Below are positions 10,984-25,618 of a stretch of DNA of 64,000 bases, one piece after another. The position numbers and the translations under genes were made by a program. Under the pieces are notes generated by a model. It did no database searches and was not told the DNA's origin. It worked only from the letters and a program-made list of their open reading frames with translations. Source of the DNA: Pyrus communis (taxonomy: Eukaryota > Streptophyta > Magnoliopsida > Rosales > Rosaceae); the NCBI RefSeq assembly GCF_963583255.1, contig NC_084815.1, positions 17,562,807-17,626,806 of the forward strand. Reading direction: 5' to 3'. Within the stretch, counting starts at the first letter, position 1. Each line of letters begins with the position of its first letter.

Positions 10984-13603
10984 TCATGTCCCGTTGTTCT
11001 GAGCGGGAACCCGGCCGTTCTGATGAGTGTTGCCAGTGTTTTTGGTTTCATCTCTGTCCGAAACCACCTCTGTCAAACAGAATTCTCTGGCTTTCCTTTC
11101 TGCCATCAGTCTCTTTGTGTTCTTGTAGTATGTAGCATAGAGAAGCAGTTGAGCTGATCCAAAAAGTAAGCCCAGCCCATTCGGAATCTGAAAATGAACA
11201 CACCACAGGCCCATTTTAATTTGATCAAAATATGTGCATATGAGAACCATGTTCATCATTTTTGGTTTAGCAAAAATATATTCCATTACAGAATCGGGGA
11301 TTCAAACTTGAGTGTAAGAAAGTGAAAGTAGTGCTCTGATCAACTGACTTAATCTAAAAACAGCTAAACGTGTTTCTTAATTATTTATGCATTCAGTTTT
11401 ATTTTTAACTGACATGATTAATTAACTTCGATGGAGGATTTACTATAAGTTGAGTTTGAGTTTGAGGTGGTTACAGTCAAGTAGATGTCAAAACGGAGCT
11501 GAGCATATGTGAACCAGGCAACGCTATTGAGAAAGGTAAACAATGAGAGGAAAAACGGCATGTATTCCACACTTTTTGTCGTTATCACCAATTTCTGTCA
11601 TATATGCACCAAAACACCATAGATTAGCATATGTTAAAAATGAGTGGAAAAAAATCATTAATATACCGTATGTAGAACATTGTCGATATATTAGTTTATT
11701 GTTATTCAACTATACATGAACAATATACCAAGCGCCGTACATTAGCATTGCTACTGGCCCATATAATAAAATGAGAAAAATAAAAATTGTTTGGTATTTG
11801 ATAGTAGTTTAACCTATAAATCGTTTTTCTGGTCCAGCCTTTTTGGGTTAAATTTTTAGCCTGAGATTTTTAAAGAATGAATTTAGGATAATATTTTTTT
11901 TCTTAAAGTAACTTTAAAAATAAAAAAAATTATGTAGGCTATCATAATTTAATTTTATGAACGTTTTACCTAAAAGTATTTATATTCCAATAAATACTGA
12001 AAAATCACTTAACCAACACTATGAAACACGTGGAACGCTATTAAAGAATATGAAAAACACATGAAAAAATATCTTTTTTTAATTATTTTAACCGTTAGAT
12101 TATTTTTTTTACCACTGGATTTGATCATATTAGATTTTAATCGTTGAATTCAATGAATTTATAAATATAAAGCTAAAAAAATACATATATAGTAGGCCAG
12201 CCCACTACCCAAGGGAATTCTGGGTTAAATTTACCCTAGAAATGAGTTCTAGTTTAAAACTCATATTTGGCCAAAGGGTTGGAACAAGTTGTGGTAGTTT
12301 AGAACCTAAATTTGAGTTTTACTCCAAGAGTTGGAGTAAGTTTTAAAACATTGTCAATCGATATATCTAATTAATTAGTCAACTAGGTATCAATCATATA
12401 CCAGGTACTGAAAATTAGTATTGATACGGGCCAATAATCATGACCTTAAATGAAAAGATAAATAAATAAATATGGTTAGGAGGGTAGTTACCAACTTAAT
12501 TACCATGACAGATAGAGGCGAAGCATACATCGCGATGTTACCTAGAACGCAAACTAGGCCAACAATTAGTGACCTCTTGCTGTATGTGTGGGCCAATTTG
12601 ATAACAAGAAATGCCAGAAGAACCATGAAAACGAGCTCCGAAAGCAGCACGAGAAACACTTTGAGCCTCTGCTTCTTGTCAGATGCGTAGATGAGGAAGA
12701 GGATGACGAAGGAAAGCTCAATGAAAACTGCAGTGGCATTGATGGTCACCAACAGAATACTGTGCGGGTGCACCATAGGCAATCCGTACAGGGCCCATGC
12801 CATGCAGTTAAATAGGGTTGCAAGGTATGGGACTGGTGAGTATTGCTCCACTGACCCTTTTTTCCAAATTCGAACAAAGGTTTCCCTACAAATTAAATGG
12901 AAAATATGGAAATTATTAATGTGTTTTGTGTGAAAGCCAAAGAACATTACTTGGCTGCTACAAATATAGCAGCAGCTTCTGCTTCTACCCATCAATAAAT
13001 AGACATGTGTCCAAATAATTGAAATTGTTAACACAGATTGAACATGTGTTCATCTATGATTGGTTAAAAGCAGGAGCGATTGCTAAATGAATACTACTTG
13101 GCTGTTGCAGATTCAGTGAACAAAGAATGTTGTCACCTTCAAATTGGGAAAAATATGGAAATAAAATATTGGAGGTCCGAAATATAATATATATGTGTCC
13201 AGATATAACAAAAATTGTTTATAATATTTTTTTTTTTCAAAAATGTAAATCATTTTGCCTTGAAATTCAAGAAATGGAGAAAAGTCATGCTTACACTGGT
13301 GAGAGGAACAGAGTGAGTGCGATGAAGTTTCCTGAAAATAAGTAAATGCGTTCATATCAACTTTGGTTCTCAGATGATAAAGCAATCTATATATACACCT
13401 GAAAAATGAAAGAAAATAACTTTAAAGTTTATTTCTTCTTTCTAACAAGAACCAGCAAGTATACAAATCTCACGTATTTAAGTTCAAAGATGCTGATTAA
13501 GGCTTTAAAATAGCAATCTTGTGTGATATATACAACCCACATTATATCTCTGTAACTCACCCATGATACCGACCACAGTTCGAATAGCATCTGCAGAAAC
13601 CAT
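10984..13603 (-). CDS. SWEET: SWEET sugar transporter (MtN3/saliva), clade II-like
   Basis: Bidirectional sugar uniporter of plasma or vacuolar membranes. Exons on the minus strand are 13561-13603, 13295-13331, 12504-12885, 11475-11594 and 10984-11187. All introns are GT/AG, and the 37-nt second exon and 120-nt exon are sizes common in this family. The joined frame gives 261 residues with two MtN3 repeats (7 TM helices). The pore prolines are visible in [22 protein letters not shown] and MPFFLSL, and the substrate-site asparagines in VTINAT and IPNGLGL. The family loop motifs [10 protein letters not shown] and [10 protein letters not shown] are intact. [15 protein letters not shown] at the start and [11 protein letters not shown] suggest the SWEET4/5/7 clade (inference). 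The C-terminal tail is hydrophilic. No lesion seen; likely functional. Confidence 0.92.
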
Positions 13604-13960
13604 GGTTGTCAGTCGTCACTAGTTAATTAAGCTAGATCAAAAGAAGAAGAAGAAGAAGAAGAAGAAGGAACTCAGAGATAATTACGGCTACGAAATTAAA
13701 GGGCTGGGATTTTAATCGTAAGAAGGAAATGAGGAGGAGCAAAGTCGGTGGGTGTTGTCTTGTATAGTTTTGGTGGGTTGGATTGTAACTTGCAACTGAG
13801 AGAGAGAGAGAGAGAGAGAGAGCTAACTGTTAGGTCACTTGCATTGCATGGCATGTATTGGGTGGTGCAACTTATAGAGCAACAAGAGTTCACATGAAAA
13901 GATGATCAAGAGAATATTGTAATCCATTCAAAGGAGAGATTTTTCAATGTGTCTAGAATA
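13604..13960 (-). promoter_or_regulatory. SWEET upstream region with AAG and GA microsatellites
   Basis: Immediately upstream of the SWEET start codon (minus strand) lie an (AAG)n run (about 13640-13666) and a (GA)n run (13798-13822). On the transcribed strand they read as CTT and CT repeats, common in plant 5' UTRs and core promoters. No TATA box could be assigned with confidence. Confidence 0.4.
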
Positions 13961-14089
13961 TAAGATAGTATGCCATATGTCATTACACAAGTGGGGAAAA
14001 CTAATTTTTTTAAGTATTCATCTATTTGTATAATAACATATGACGTATGTGCTTATGTTCCAAACATAATAAAAAATCTCACCATCCAA

Positions 14090-14095
<6 letters not shown>

Positions 14096-14158
<63 letters not shown>
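14096..14158. repeat. (GA)n microsatellite
   Basis: About 30 perfect GA dinucleotides ending in a short G run; simple sequence repeat in AT-rich intergenic DNA upstream of the SWEET gene. Confidence 0.95.
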
Positions 14159-14160
<2 letters not shown>

Positions 14161-14280
14161 GAGTGAGTTTGCCTTTGGACACTACGTACATACCCTTAAA
14201 TTCTCGAAACCCTAGCAAGCAAAAGTTACAAGGCTCTCTCCTAGCTAGCAAACGTTATAGGACTTAAGAAAGTGAATCAT

Positions 14281-14282
<2 letters not shown>

Positions 14283-14324
<42 letters not shown>

Positions 14325-14340
14325 CAGTGTTTTTTTTTTT
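14283..14340. repeat. Poly(T) tracts
   Basis: A run of about 37 T followed by a second T run of about 14. This could be the poly(A) tail of a minus-strand retroposon, but no body is recognised next to it. Confidence 0.8.
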
Positions 14341-14711
14341 TCCCAAGGATTTGTTGCCACATTGATGCCCACTTTCCACTGAATATAACTCTTGCCTAAC
14401 CAAATCAATTATATTTTCAGTGGTGCATTTCTTCTATTTTTGTTCACAGAAAATCATTTAATCTCTTCATTCAGTGCTCGTTACTGTGAGAAATCACACT
14501 TACTTTTTACCCCTCTTCAATATTTTTCTAGTCACATATTGAAAAAAATTGAGACTTCACAATCAAGTAGTGGGTTCAACTCCTTATAATGACATGCAAG
14601 ATTCTTTAATTTTTTTTATGGGCATCAACATATGAATAATATACATAGTTCAAATCCTAATAAGTATATGCATTGTTCTTAATTTCTTGAGATTCACTCT
14701 CAAATATCTTA

Positions 14712-15727
14712 GTTACAAACAAGGTTCTAAAAGACACTAGACGCTTGTCGGACAAGGGCTGGGGCTTAGTCGCCAGCCTAGGCAAAGCAGGCGGATTTAG
14801 GTAAATTATTATATATCGTATAAATAAGTGTTTTGACACACCCCAACCAAAATCAAGGCGTGCTGGCCGTCACCTACTATATAAACGTTAATTTAAAGCA
14901 CATAAACAAAACTAGCTAATAACTTCTCATACAATGCTTAAATGGGGTGATTGAATATACCAACGTGATCTACTCAACCTCACGAACATCCCCATATTTT
15001 TAGAAAATTTTTCCGACCACCCACGCGCCGGCCAAGGCACGGCCAGACTTGCCCCCACGCGCGACCAACCTTAATGGAATAGTTAACTGCCATTAGGAAT
15101 ATTCCGTGGAATATTCTGTTAAAACCTTAATAGAAGTTAATGGCGAAGGGTTAGAACTTTTGAGAAATGAAATGATTTTGAAAAGCTTTGTTTTTGCCCA
15201 CTCACACTTTTTGTTTTGCACCCCTCCAGGTTCTAGTTAGGAGTGCTTTTTGGTGGCTTGCGAGGAATCCACAGCAGCTCTGACAAATTATCACCATTGT
15301 ATGGTCACCCTTGGGTGTTGTATAATTAGTTTTCGTTCTGCTGGACTACACTTAGGCTACTTATGCTCTAATACCAAACTGACACACCATGACCAAAATC
15401 AAGGCGTGATGGCCGTCACCCTCACGTGACGGCCAGCACTCCTTGATTTTGGTCGAGATGTGTCATGTTTCCTTATACTTGAAAAAATAAATATTTGCAT
15501 TGAGATATATAAATTGCAAAATAAAACAACATATAAATTATAAAGTATAAAACATAATGAAAACATGAAGAACAAGCATATAATGTGCGTTCATCTAAGT
15601 ATAACAAGTCTCTTCACAATTTATTAAAAAATAAAATGCAAAATGAAAGTTGTCTAGTTTACGTTTAAGCGAGAGTCACAACCTAGAGGATGCCTAACCG
15701 GGCACCCAAGCAAGTCTAATCTGCTAT
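14712..15727 (+). mobile_element. hAT-type MITE (family R1), copy 2, split by a TRIM
   Basis: Begins at 14720 with caaggttctaaaagacacta, like copy 1, and resumes after the nested TRIM with the same body (aacatgaagaacaagcatat, then aaaatgcaaaatgaaagt). The right end with its inverted repeat is not found, so this copy is truncated near 15727. Confidence 0.6.
14829..15470 (-). mobile_element. TRIM/SMART-like small LTR retroelement, minus strand
   Basis: A 5-bp duplication tgttt (14829-14833, 15466-15470) brackets a 632-bp element that starts TG and ends CA. On the minus strand the 85-bp terminal repeat (15381-15465) is followed by tttggtattagagc, one base from the initiator-Met primer-binding site TGGTATCAGAGC. 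The other terminal repeat (from 14834) shares tgacacacc and aaaatcaaggcgtg but is shortened to about 41 bp. The 85-bp repeat is itself a near-perfect palindrome. There is no coding capacity. Confidence 0.65.
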
Positions 15728-16360
15728 GCACATATAACTATATAACTAGTTAGCCAAGGGCGGAGTCAGGATTTTTTTCTTGGGTGGGCTAGCTGAAATT
15801 AGTACCATAAAATCATATGTTTATTTTTTTTTCTTATATAAAATTATAATCAATATAAAAAAAAAACAACAATAGAATATAAACAATTCTTGAAATCATA
15901 ACCCTAACCGACAACTTCACAGACCATATGAATAATTAACCTACTAAATAAATATAGATTAAGTAAATAAAGTGATTAAGAATTTACCAAGGTTACATTG
16001 ATTGGAAAATCGCAACGAAAAGTAAGGAATTGCGAAGATAGGGATTTAATTGTGAACTAAAAGAAAATTCTTTTTCTTTTCTTGAGTGCGAAGTACAGAG
16101 GCTAAATCGCATAGGGTAAATGATACTTTCCTTTAACGAATAGGATAGAAGGGGGGAGGGGAGATAGAACTAATTTATTATTTTTAGCAAAAAAAAGTAT
16201 TATTTTTAGCAAAAAAAAGTATTATTTATTACCTATCCTCTACTAAATATACATGAAATAATAACTTGTATTGGAATTAAGTGGACTATATAGGCAATAT
16301 GCATTAACATAAACCATTAAAGCACGAGTTTAAAAAAGAATAGTGTTATTCACACACCCT
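15728..16360. other. Intergenic DNA with a 25-bp tandem duplication
   Basis: Contains a direct tandem repeat of ttatttttagcaaaaaaaag near 16183-16232 and a worn repeat at 15750 (gggcggagtcagg) that resembles transposon ends of the region at 24800. No gene seen. Confidence 0.4.
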
Positions 16361-16680
16361 CACTACTACAAAAGCACTCAATAGTGTCACTTTAAAAATG
16401 ACGAGAAAAGCCCATTTGTATTGGATATTAGCAATAAATCCGACAGAAATTCATGTAATGTTAGATAAAGGAACCGAAAACATTGCTTGCGTCACAAAAG
16501 ACTTTGGTTGTTGGATAGGACTCTTAATCTGCCAAGAAAAAGGAAACCTCATTAAACAAATAAAGCAAAATAGTGTCGGATACAATCGACACTAACATTA
16601 CTGTCGAATACAACCGACACTAAATCTGAGAAATTCTGTCGGATACAAGTGCAATTATGTCGTTCATAACCGACAGAATA
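16361..16680. mobile_element. CACTA (En/Spm-like) transposon end
   Basis: Starts cactactacaaaagcac, the classic CACTA terminal sequence. It is followed by subterminal repeats gtcggatacaa/cgacac in direct and inverted form (16575-16675), as expected for transposase-binding sites. The opposite end was not found, so it may be a truncated copy. Confidence 0.55.
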
Positions 16681-18548
<1,868 letters not shown>

Positions 18549-18729
18549 AGGAGGAGGATTTTCTACTCTTCTATTTTCATTCCCTTCCATCCCCTCCTCT
18601 CACACATTGTTTTTAGTCTTATTATCTCTAAAAAATCAATATAAAATATTGATGTGGCTTAACCATAACCGTTCAAATAGGAGGGTATGAAAGGGTAGAA
18701 AGATTAGAAGGGTAGAGAATCTTCCTCCT
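18549..18729. mobile_element. Fold-back MITE (family F), copy 1
   Basis: The two halves are inverted copies: aggaggaggattttctactc on the left pairs with the right end gagaatcttcctcct, and the centre contains aatataaaatattgatgtgg. The same sequence family occurs at 25416-25618, so it is a mobile hairpin element. Confidence 0.6.
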
Positions 18730-19686
18730 TTTTTTAAAGCCCATTTAATTGGAAAACACATCGTGACAAAAGAACTAGTTTACTACACATTATGACACAT
18801 CAAGACACATGAGCTACATTATTTTTTTAAATGAGTATTGACTATTTCTAAAAATTGAATATGGTACTATTATTATTTTTTAATCTGACCACTGACTATT
18901 TTTAAATTGACTATATCTGAAATTGGACATGTGTATTACACTATTTCTTAAACTGACTATTTCAAAAACCAAACACGGATATTATTTCTAAAACTGAACA
19001 CATATTAGATTTCTATTCATATTCATTAACCTTTTATGAACGTGTAAAAGAACCACAATGAATTTGGTTTTGAATTCACATATTATATAGAAGTGGATTT
19101 CGGTTCATGAAACCCCTTTTTGAATCTATCTATGGCACCCTTTTTCTTTTTCCTTATTTTATGCATGGTGACTTCATGCCTTTATAGTCGACATATTATT
19201 TATTGCTCCTCATTACCAAGTTTCTTGATTAACCTACCAAGTTAATTAGTTGTAAACCAGAAATTACATTAATAAGAATCTTACATTATTTTATTTTTTA
19301 GGTAAAGTACGATGTTCATTCATAGAAATTTGGAATACATACAAATGATGAGGATACGGTGCAATTACATGGGTCTTGATAAAAAATTTGTCAGAAATTT
19401 CAACCTGGCCGAAGAGAAAAAAAACGTCCCAAAGAATTATGGATTAGTTCTATCCCCATAAAGAAGGTCACAAATTAAATTAGGAGATTCTTCAAACCAT
19501 GTTCTTTCTGCCTCCGCCCGCAGGCCAAACCTTGCTAATCGATGAGCCACCCTATTCGTTCTCTCCTATGCAGTGTAGGAACTGGTGCACCGCATACCGT
19601 ACCAAAATGAGAATTATCATCATGATCTTTTTTACTACACGTGCTCTATGTCCCGAACATACGTATAGGAGTTGAACTTGGTTTCC

Positions 19687-19721
<35 letters not shown>

Positions 19722-21531
19722 GAAAAATATTCACTCAAGATTTTCAATTATTTTTCTCTCATAAGTACACAAGTTGAGCATAGCGATACACATCCAAAAA
19801 AACCTGCTACTGACGGAGACTAATGGTTAATTAGGTCACAACACAACCAACTAGCTAGTGGGAGGAGAATTGAGTCTCTGTCAAGAAACAGGCAGTGTTC
19901 AAATCACTGGAGAGGCAAATATATCTAGGGTTGCATACTGTGCAAGCATAGTTAGGGAGTGAACATATTCCTTTCCTCTAGGGAATTAATCATGTATACA
20001 GATATAGCTATCTCTCGATGAATCAAATTCTGATAACGACTAAGGTGACATGCATATGGATTCTTCTAATTGGACTGACATATGCATGAAAAGGTTAGAG
20101 ATTTTAAACGACTACATGAACACACAGTGTAGGACTCAAAATTATTTCAAAACGAAATAATAAAAAAAGGGAGAGAAATTGGCAAACATCATAACCCTAG
20201 ATTTATATACTAATCTCATAACCCTAGATTTATATACTATTCTTCTATATATGTGGATGCTTCCACTGCCTTGTATATGTAGTGCATGAGAAAACTACGT
20301 ACCTTCTGATCTCCTAATCACAATCTTTCTGTTCCTAGCTAAGCTTATTATCTTTTTAAATTCTAATTAGGGCACACTTATCTTTACATATCCTCAATTA
20401 TTTCAAGTAAATATGTTGATTATATAATACTTACGCATTAATGCTAAGCTCATACGTTAAATTTCACCGAATCTATTTACCAAATGCTATAGACTCATTT
20501 GTCAAAGTGTTGATAGCTAATTCGTATCAATAATGCTAGCCTCGTCAAATTTATCTACCAAATTTATTTACCAAAATATTATGTTTGTATACGTATTAGA
20601 GCCATCTTTGGACAATGTAAAGTTCTACTAATTGCAAGCGTATTTTATTTCTTGTCAACTATAGTGACTATGAATATGATTCATTAGAAATAACAGAGAC
20701 CAGATTCTTAAGCAAATTGAGAGACAAAATGAGTTGGAATTTCCTGGCAAAATCATGGCCAACAACAAAAATTAAGTGATATGCTCCGTCCATTAAGGTA
20801 TTACAGAAGATTAGGGAAGATAGCAAGAATTTGTGCCAAAGTTATGCACACGAAAAGCTAATAGGATTTAGCATTTCATACTTTAATTATTCAAGTTGGA
20901 AGTTAATCATTCGTGCCTAAGCACATGCTCATTTTTTGTACAATTCAGTTTTGATTGCAAGCTCCATGCGCGTTTGTTGTTAGATCGACGGGTTCACCCT
21001 TACCCTTATATGATAGGGTATAGATTAATCATAATCCTGTAGTCGTTAAATCATATTAGGGTCTAAATTAACCATAATCCCCTGAGTGGTGTCCGATGAG
21101 ATGGAATTTCGCAGCGAAGATGGACCCCTGAATCAAAAGGTCTTGGAGTACAGGATAGTTTGCAGAGAGTACTAAGATGGTAGAACAATGCAAGGACTCA
21201 AGAATTCGAGAAAGGGGCAAAACATACATGTGAATTTTATTCATCAAATGCATATTTTTCTTTTCAGTAACCAGCTTCAAGCTCACAATGCAGCAAATCA
21301 ATAAAACATCATCAAAGACGAAGAAAAATAATGAGAAATTCGAAAACTCGAGAAACAGAAAACATCGCCAAATTACGACTTCAAACCTATACATGCTTTT
21401 CTATGTTACAGAATGTGCAAGTAAAGGAGAGCAGAAAGAAATGGAGTGAAAGTGGAGAATTTTTCCTTTTTTACCCTCTTTTTTTTTTTTTTTTTTTTTT
21501 TTGGTGGATAAACCTTCCCTTGTTTTTTCCT
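18730..21531. other. Intergenic DNA upstream of a LINE fragment and 3' of KLCR
   Basis: Holds the LINE fragment listed at 19310, an (AT)n run at 19691-19718 and a 28-bp tandem duplication (cataaccctagatttatata) near 20189-20240. The last 400 bp are the 3' flank of the KLCR gene. No further gene is supported. Confidence 0.4.
19310..19562 (-). mobile_element. LINE-type RNase H fragment
   Basis: The minus strand reads NRVAHRLARFGLRAEAERTW then FEESPNLICDLLYGD, the usual C-terminal end of the RNase H-like domain in plant L1-type retroelements. It is only a 3' fragment, with stops downstream. Confidence 0.5.
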
Positions 21532-24340
21532 TCAAAGTTTGAAACTTAACGCACCCCACCTCTTTGTCCCCTCTTTCCTTGTCTTCTTCGAGGTCGAGTT
21601 TGAGTCAATAAGGTTTTCCAGTGACTTTGCCTTTCTGTCTCGGGTCCTACCGGCTTCTTTCAGAAGCTCGGATAGCCTTCTCTTCTCATCTGCAAAATCC
21701 GGGTTTGCAATTCCAAGCTTTTCTTCTCGCAATTTAAGGACGTACTCCAGAATTTCAATTGCATCTTCAACTCTGAAGTAGAATCCAGAATAGAATTCGT
21801 TAAAAACTTCGTATTTGAGTCATAATAATCAAGTTCAACTCTGAAACAGAATCCAGACAGTGTACCAGAACCGGCTACAATTATCAGTACAGCATTCTCC
21901 GTAAACACTAAACACACAGTGAATTTTGATTAATATATAAAAGCAAAACAGGAACAAAAAATCTGTTGCCAGACTCCTTGTAGGACATGTGGGGGACCTC
22001 ACAACTAATTGCAATTTTAGTGGACATTCAAGTTTGCTGGCTACAAGGGTCGTAAACTTTTCTGATTATTAAGGAGATGGGCCGCAAAGGGCTAAGCCAT
22101 ATAGAAAACAATGGTTTTTGCACAGATAGTTGAAGCAAATGAGAAAGATGGTACTATATTGAGGAAAAAATGTATCAGAGGACTCAATATATTACCTCCC
22201 CATAGCATCATAGGTTGCTGCAAGATTGCTATATACTCCAAGACTATCCTGATGACAAGGACCACATTCTTGTTCTAATATCCGTCTCGCTTCTTCAAAC
22301 AACTCAGCAGCCTCATCTATCTTGAACAATTGAACACAAGCCAAACCCATCTGGTTCAATACAACCCCAAAGAAGGGCGACTTCTCTCCACTAGCTCTAA
22401 GTTTTGTTACAGCGCTTTCAAAAGAGTTCCTTGCTTCTTCATATCTCCCGAGCATGCAAAACATCACTCCCATCCGTGCTTCTATTCCAGCAATTGTGCT
22501 TTGCTGTCCTGGTTTACCCTCTAACAACTTCATTGCCTTCTGCAATAACTTAAGTGCCTCCTCGGGCTCATCCATTGACTCATAAATGGCTGAAATTTCA
22601 GTCAATCCACCAGAAATCTCTTCTGCCGTTGTTCCAGGCACAGGTTTCACATAAATCCTCAGGGCATTCTCACAGTATGATTTGGACTCTCGGAGCTTTC
22701 CAGTCCTATGATATAGGTCAGCAAGGCGTACAAAGACAGAGGCAACAGAAGGGTGGTTATCGCCCCTTGATGCCTTTAAAACGGTGAGTGCCTTCTGATA
22801 GGAGAAGACAGCCTCATCGAAGCGACAAAGAGACATATAAATGTTACCTATGCTGACATCAATAGCAGCAACCTCATTTTCTAGCCCATTTGCAATCATT
22901 GCCATGCTGGCGAGGACAAGTTGCTCAAGTGCTGATTCATAATCTCCCTTTGACTCGCATATGAGAGCCATCAGCCGGCGGTCAGCTGACTCTTCAAGAG
23001 ATGCTGGTTCACTATGAGCATGGTGAATTTCAAGAGTTTTCTTGCACAATTCTTCTGCTCTTTCAAACTGCATTGCTTGGACATGCGCCTCAGCTAAATA
23101 TCTGCATATACAACACCAGTTCACTTAAATAAGGATACTCCAACTTTCTTTCAAACCATAACTAGAACAACCAATCCTGTGGCAGTTAACGGTTAATCTA
23201 CGTACTAATGTATCCCAGATGCTTCAACCTAAGTCTTTCGGGAAAAGAAAGACAGTTCTGTTGCGCCAAATTCAGCTCATTTTTACATCAGCATCCCACA
23301 TTACATGCAAATTTATGCAAGGTTCATCAATGTGGACATTGAGTTTCACAAACATTGACACCAATGTCACTTAGGCAACGAACTTGACAATATCCTAACC
23401 TCAAGTTACAATCAACCGATCAGTTAAAATGCTCGAATTTTCCCTTTTCGAGTAAGTTTACATATCCTCATTTTCTTTCCGTTTGGTTTAGGCAATTTGA
23501 TTGTGTTTTACAACTAAAGGGCCAAACTTTCAGCCGGCTTAATAAACTACTCACATTAAACATTAACAAATTCTCCAATTTTAGCTATGCAATTATAGAA
23601 TCTCAAACAACCATTAAATCTGATCCCAATAAACCATGCACGCAAAACCACAATATCTGAAAAAATGAAATAAAAAAAGCAGAGTAATCAGACCTGCAAG
23701 TCTCGCCAACTCTGAGATCAGTGTCGCCCAAGGCCTCGATCTGGATCTTCAATCCCTCCTCATAGCATTCAATGGACCGGTCCACCTGACCTAGCATTGA
23801 ATACGTGTCCCCGAGCTGCATGTGCCCAGAGAACGCAGCGAGCGCCTGATCCGCACCTCTTCCGACCTCTGGCACCAGAATCGCCCGGTCCAGAACCGGA
23901 ACCGCCTCCTCGAACCGGCCCAAGCTACAGTAAATCGCCGCAAGCACGTGCAAGCTCATGGCCAGGTCCAGGCTCGGCTCGCCGTCCACCGCGCACCGCT
24001 CGAACGACTTGGACGCCCGTACTGCGTACTCCAACGCCTTGTTCGGACCCTCGCCGGAGGCGATTGTGTCCCGGGCCAGCTTGAGCAGAAATGGGCCGAG
24101 ATCCGGGTTGTCTAGGGAGGCATCGGCGAGAATAGTATCCGGGGAGGCGGGTTGGGGCTTTTTGGATCGGGCGGGCGAGGGTTTGGATCGGGACGGGGAC
24201 GGGGACGGCGGTTTTTTGGTGTGGGGGGAAGGGGTTCTGGAAACCGGGGCGGGTTCGGATTGTTGGGGCTGGGGCTCCGGGACGTCGATTCGGGGTGGGG
24301 CGGAGTCGGGCGGGTTTTTGACGGAGACTAAACCCGGCAT
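21532..24340 (-). CDS. KLCR: Kinesin light chain-related TPR protein (KLCR/CMU)
   Basis: Plant KLCR/CMU proteins bind cortical microtubules and help anchor cellulose-synthase tracks and IQD scaffolds. Exons on the minus strand are 23694-24340, 22196-23101 and 21532-21772, with GT/AG introns and a joined frame of 597 residues. Residues 1-80 are a Pro/Ser/Arg-rich disordered basic tail (PSPSPSRSKPSPARSKKPQ). From about residue 85 (NPDLGPFLLKLARDTIASGE) a long array of tetratricopeptide repeats begins, for example LGRFEEAVPVLDRAIL, LGQVDRSIECYEEGL, LCRFDEAVFSYQKALTVL, LGRYEEARNSFESAV and MGRVEDAIEILEYVL. The C-terminal about 60 residues are Lys/Glu-rich helix and basic tail. The start and the NPDLGPFLLKLARDT block look most like the Arabidopsis KLCR3 type (inference). 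No lesions; likely functional. Confidence 0.92.
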
Positions 24341-24569
24341 CCTCGCTGAAGAAGAAGAAGAAGAAGAAGAAGCGATTGTGAAAAATGCCGAGAGAATTTC
24401 GGATTAGTTGGTTAATGAAAACAGGGGAGTGTTTAATTACGTGATTACGTGGGAGGTAATTAAGTTAATCATGGATTAGAACTCGCCACCATGCCCAACA
24501 AACTCAGAGACTGCTGACTAATTAATTAATCTGGGACTGATGCGATTAGTGGTTTTAGAGAGAGAAAGT

Positions 24570-24605
<36 letters not shown>

Positions 24606-24720
24606 GGAGGATTGGATGTTTGCCAGGGATGCAGATCAGATGTCTCTCTACTCTCTGCTGGCTAAAGTGCGAAGGTGGTGGTTGGTTTTCAGTTTTCGAT
24701 TTAGCGCGGGGTGAAGTGGT
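24341..24720 (-). promoter_or_regulatory. KLCR upstream region with GA/CT repeat
   Basis: Directly upstream of the start codon an (AAG)n run (24350-24372, CTT on the coding strand) is followed by a (GA)n tract at 24573-24604 (CT on the coding strand). Pyrimidine repeats of this kind are usual in plant 5' UTRs. No TATA box assigned. Confidence 0.4.
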
Positions 24721-25415
24721 AATTTGGAATTTGACTTTGACCTGCCGTGGCGATTTCTTATTCCAATAGACCTTTCAATGCATCTGAATACCGGGTAGTA
24801 ACCGGTGGCGGACTCAGTATGGAATTATTGGTTGTTCTTGCATCCAATAATTTTAAAATTTTCATATATATTTATTTATATATTGTATTTAACCTTTATA
24901 AAGAGCTAAGGTAAACTAAATTACAACTTCCTCTTCCTATTTTTTCTATTTTCTTCTATCATATTTGTCTTACTTTTCTCTTTTCTTGTATGAAATAATT
25001 TAGTTGAAATGTTTTGGCAATCTTCAAAATTACTCCACAATATCATGCATCCACCCTCGATAAGCATCTACAAGTAATAGTAGTTGTGATATATGTTGGC
25101 ATAAACTTTTGACATATGTTGAAAGGAATTGGCAGTTGCCTACTAGGTGCTCAATGAAATGGCACAATGAAGCTCTTTGGTCGATATTATGATCTCATTA
25201 TTTGAAAATCCTGACTACACCACTAGTAGTAGCCATATGGTTTTATACCAGTGTAGAAAAGTTTTTCTCATATGTCTTGTCACTTGTATAATGATATATG
25301 ACATATTCCGGGTATAAAGAAAAATCTCTCGTTATTAGAGGCAAGTCAGTCCAATGATTGTACTGTTGTAGGTGACATGTGTCCTCGCTTTATTGGTGTA
25401 AGGTGTAAACTATAA
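24721..25415. other. Intergenic DNA, transposon-like but unresolved
   Basis: AT-rich with a phrase (ggtggcggactcagtatgg at about 24804) similar to that at 15750, suggesting a shared repeat end. No complete element could be delimited. Confidence 0.3.
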
Positions 25416-25618
25416 GGAGGCAAATTCTCTGCCCTTCCATTTTCCGTGTCCTCCTGTTTTGTGTGGTCACGATTAAACCACGTCAATAGTTTATATTGTT
25501 TTTTTTTTATAAAGATAATAAGACAAAAAGGAATAGTAATATAAAATGTTGATGTGGCTTAACCGTGACCACACAAACAGGAGGGCACGGGAAGTGGGAG
25601 GGCAGAGAATCTGCCTCC
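25416..25618. mobile_element. Fold-back MITE (family F), copy 2
   Basis: 203-bp near-palindrome: ggaggcaaattctctgccc on the left is the inverted match of gggcagagaatctgcctcc on the right, with arms of about 80 bp including gtgtggtcacgattaa. Flanks aaactata and aaactctt may be a worn target duplication. Related to 18549-18729. Confidence 0.7.

Noticed and set aside
23797..24407. Long plus-strand frames opposite KLCR exon 1
   Set aside because: Shadow frames of the GC-rich, Pro/Arg/Ser-rich KLCR exon on the minus strand.
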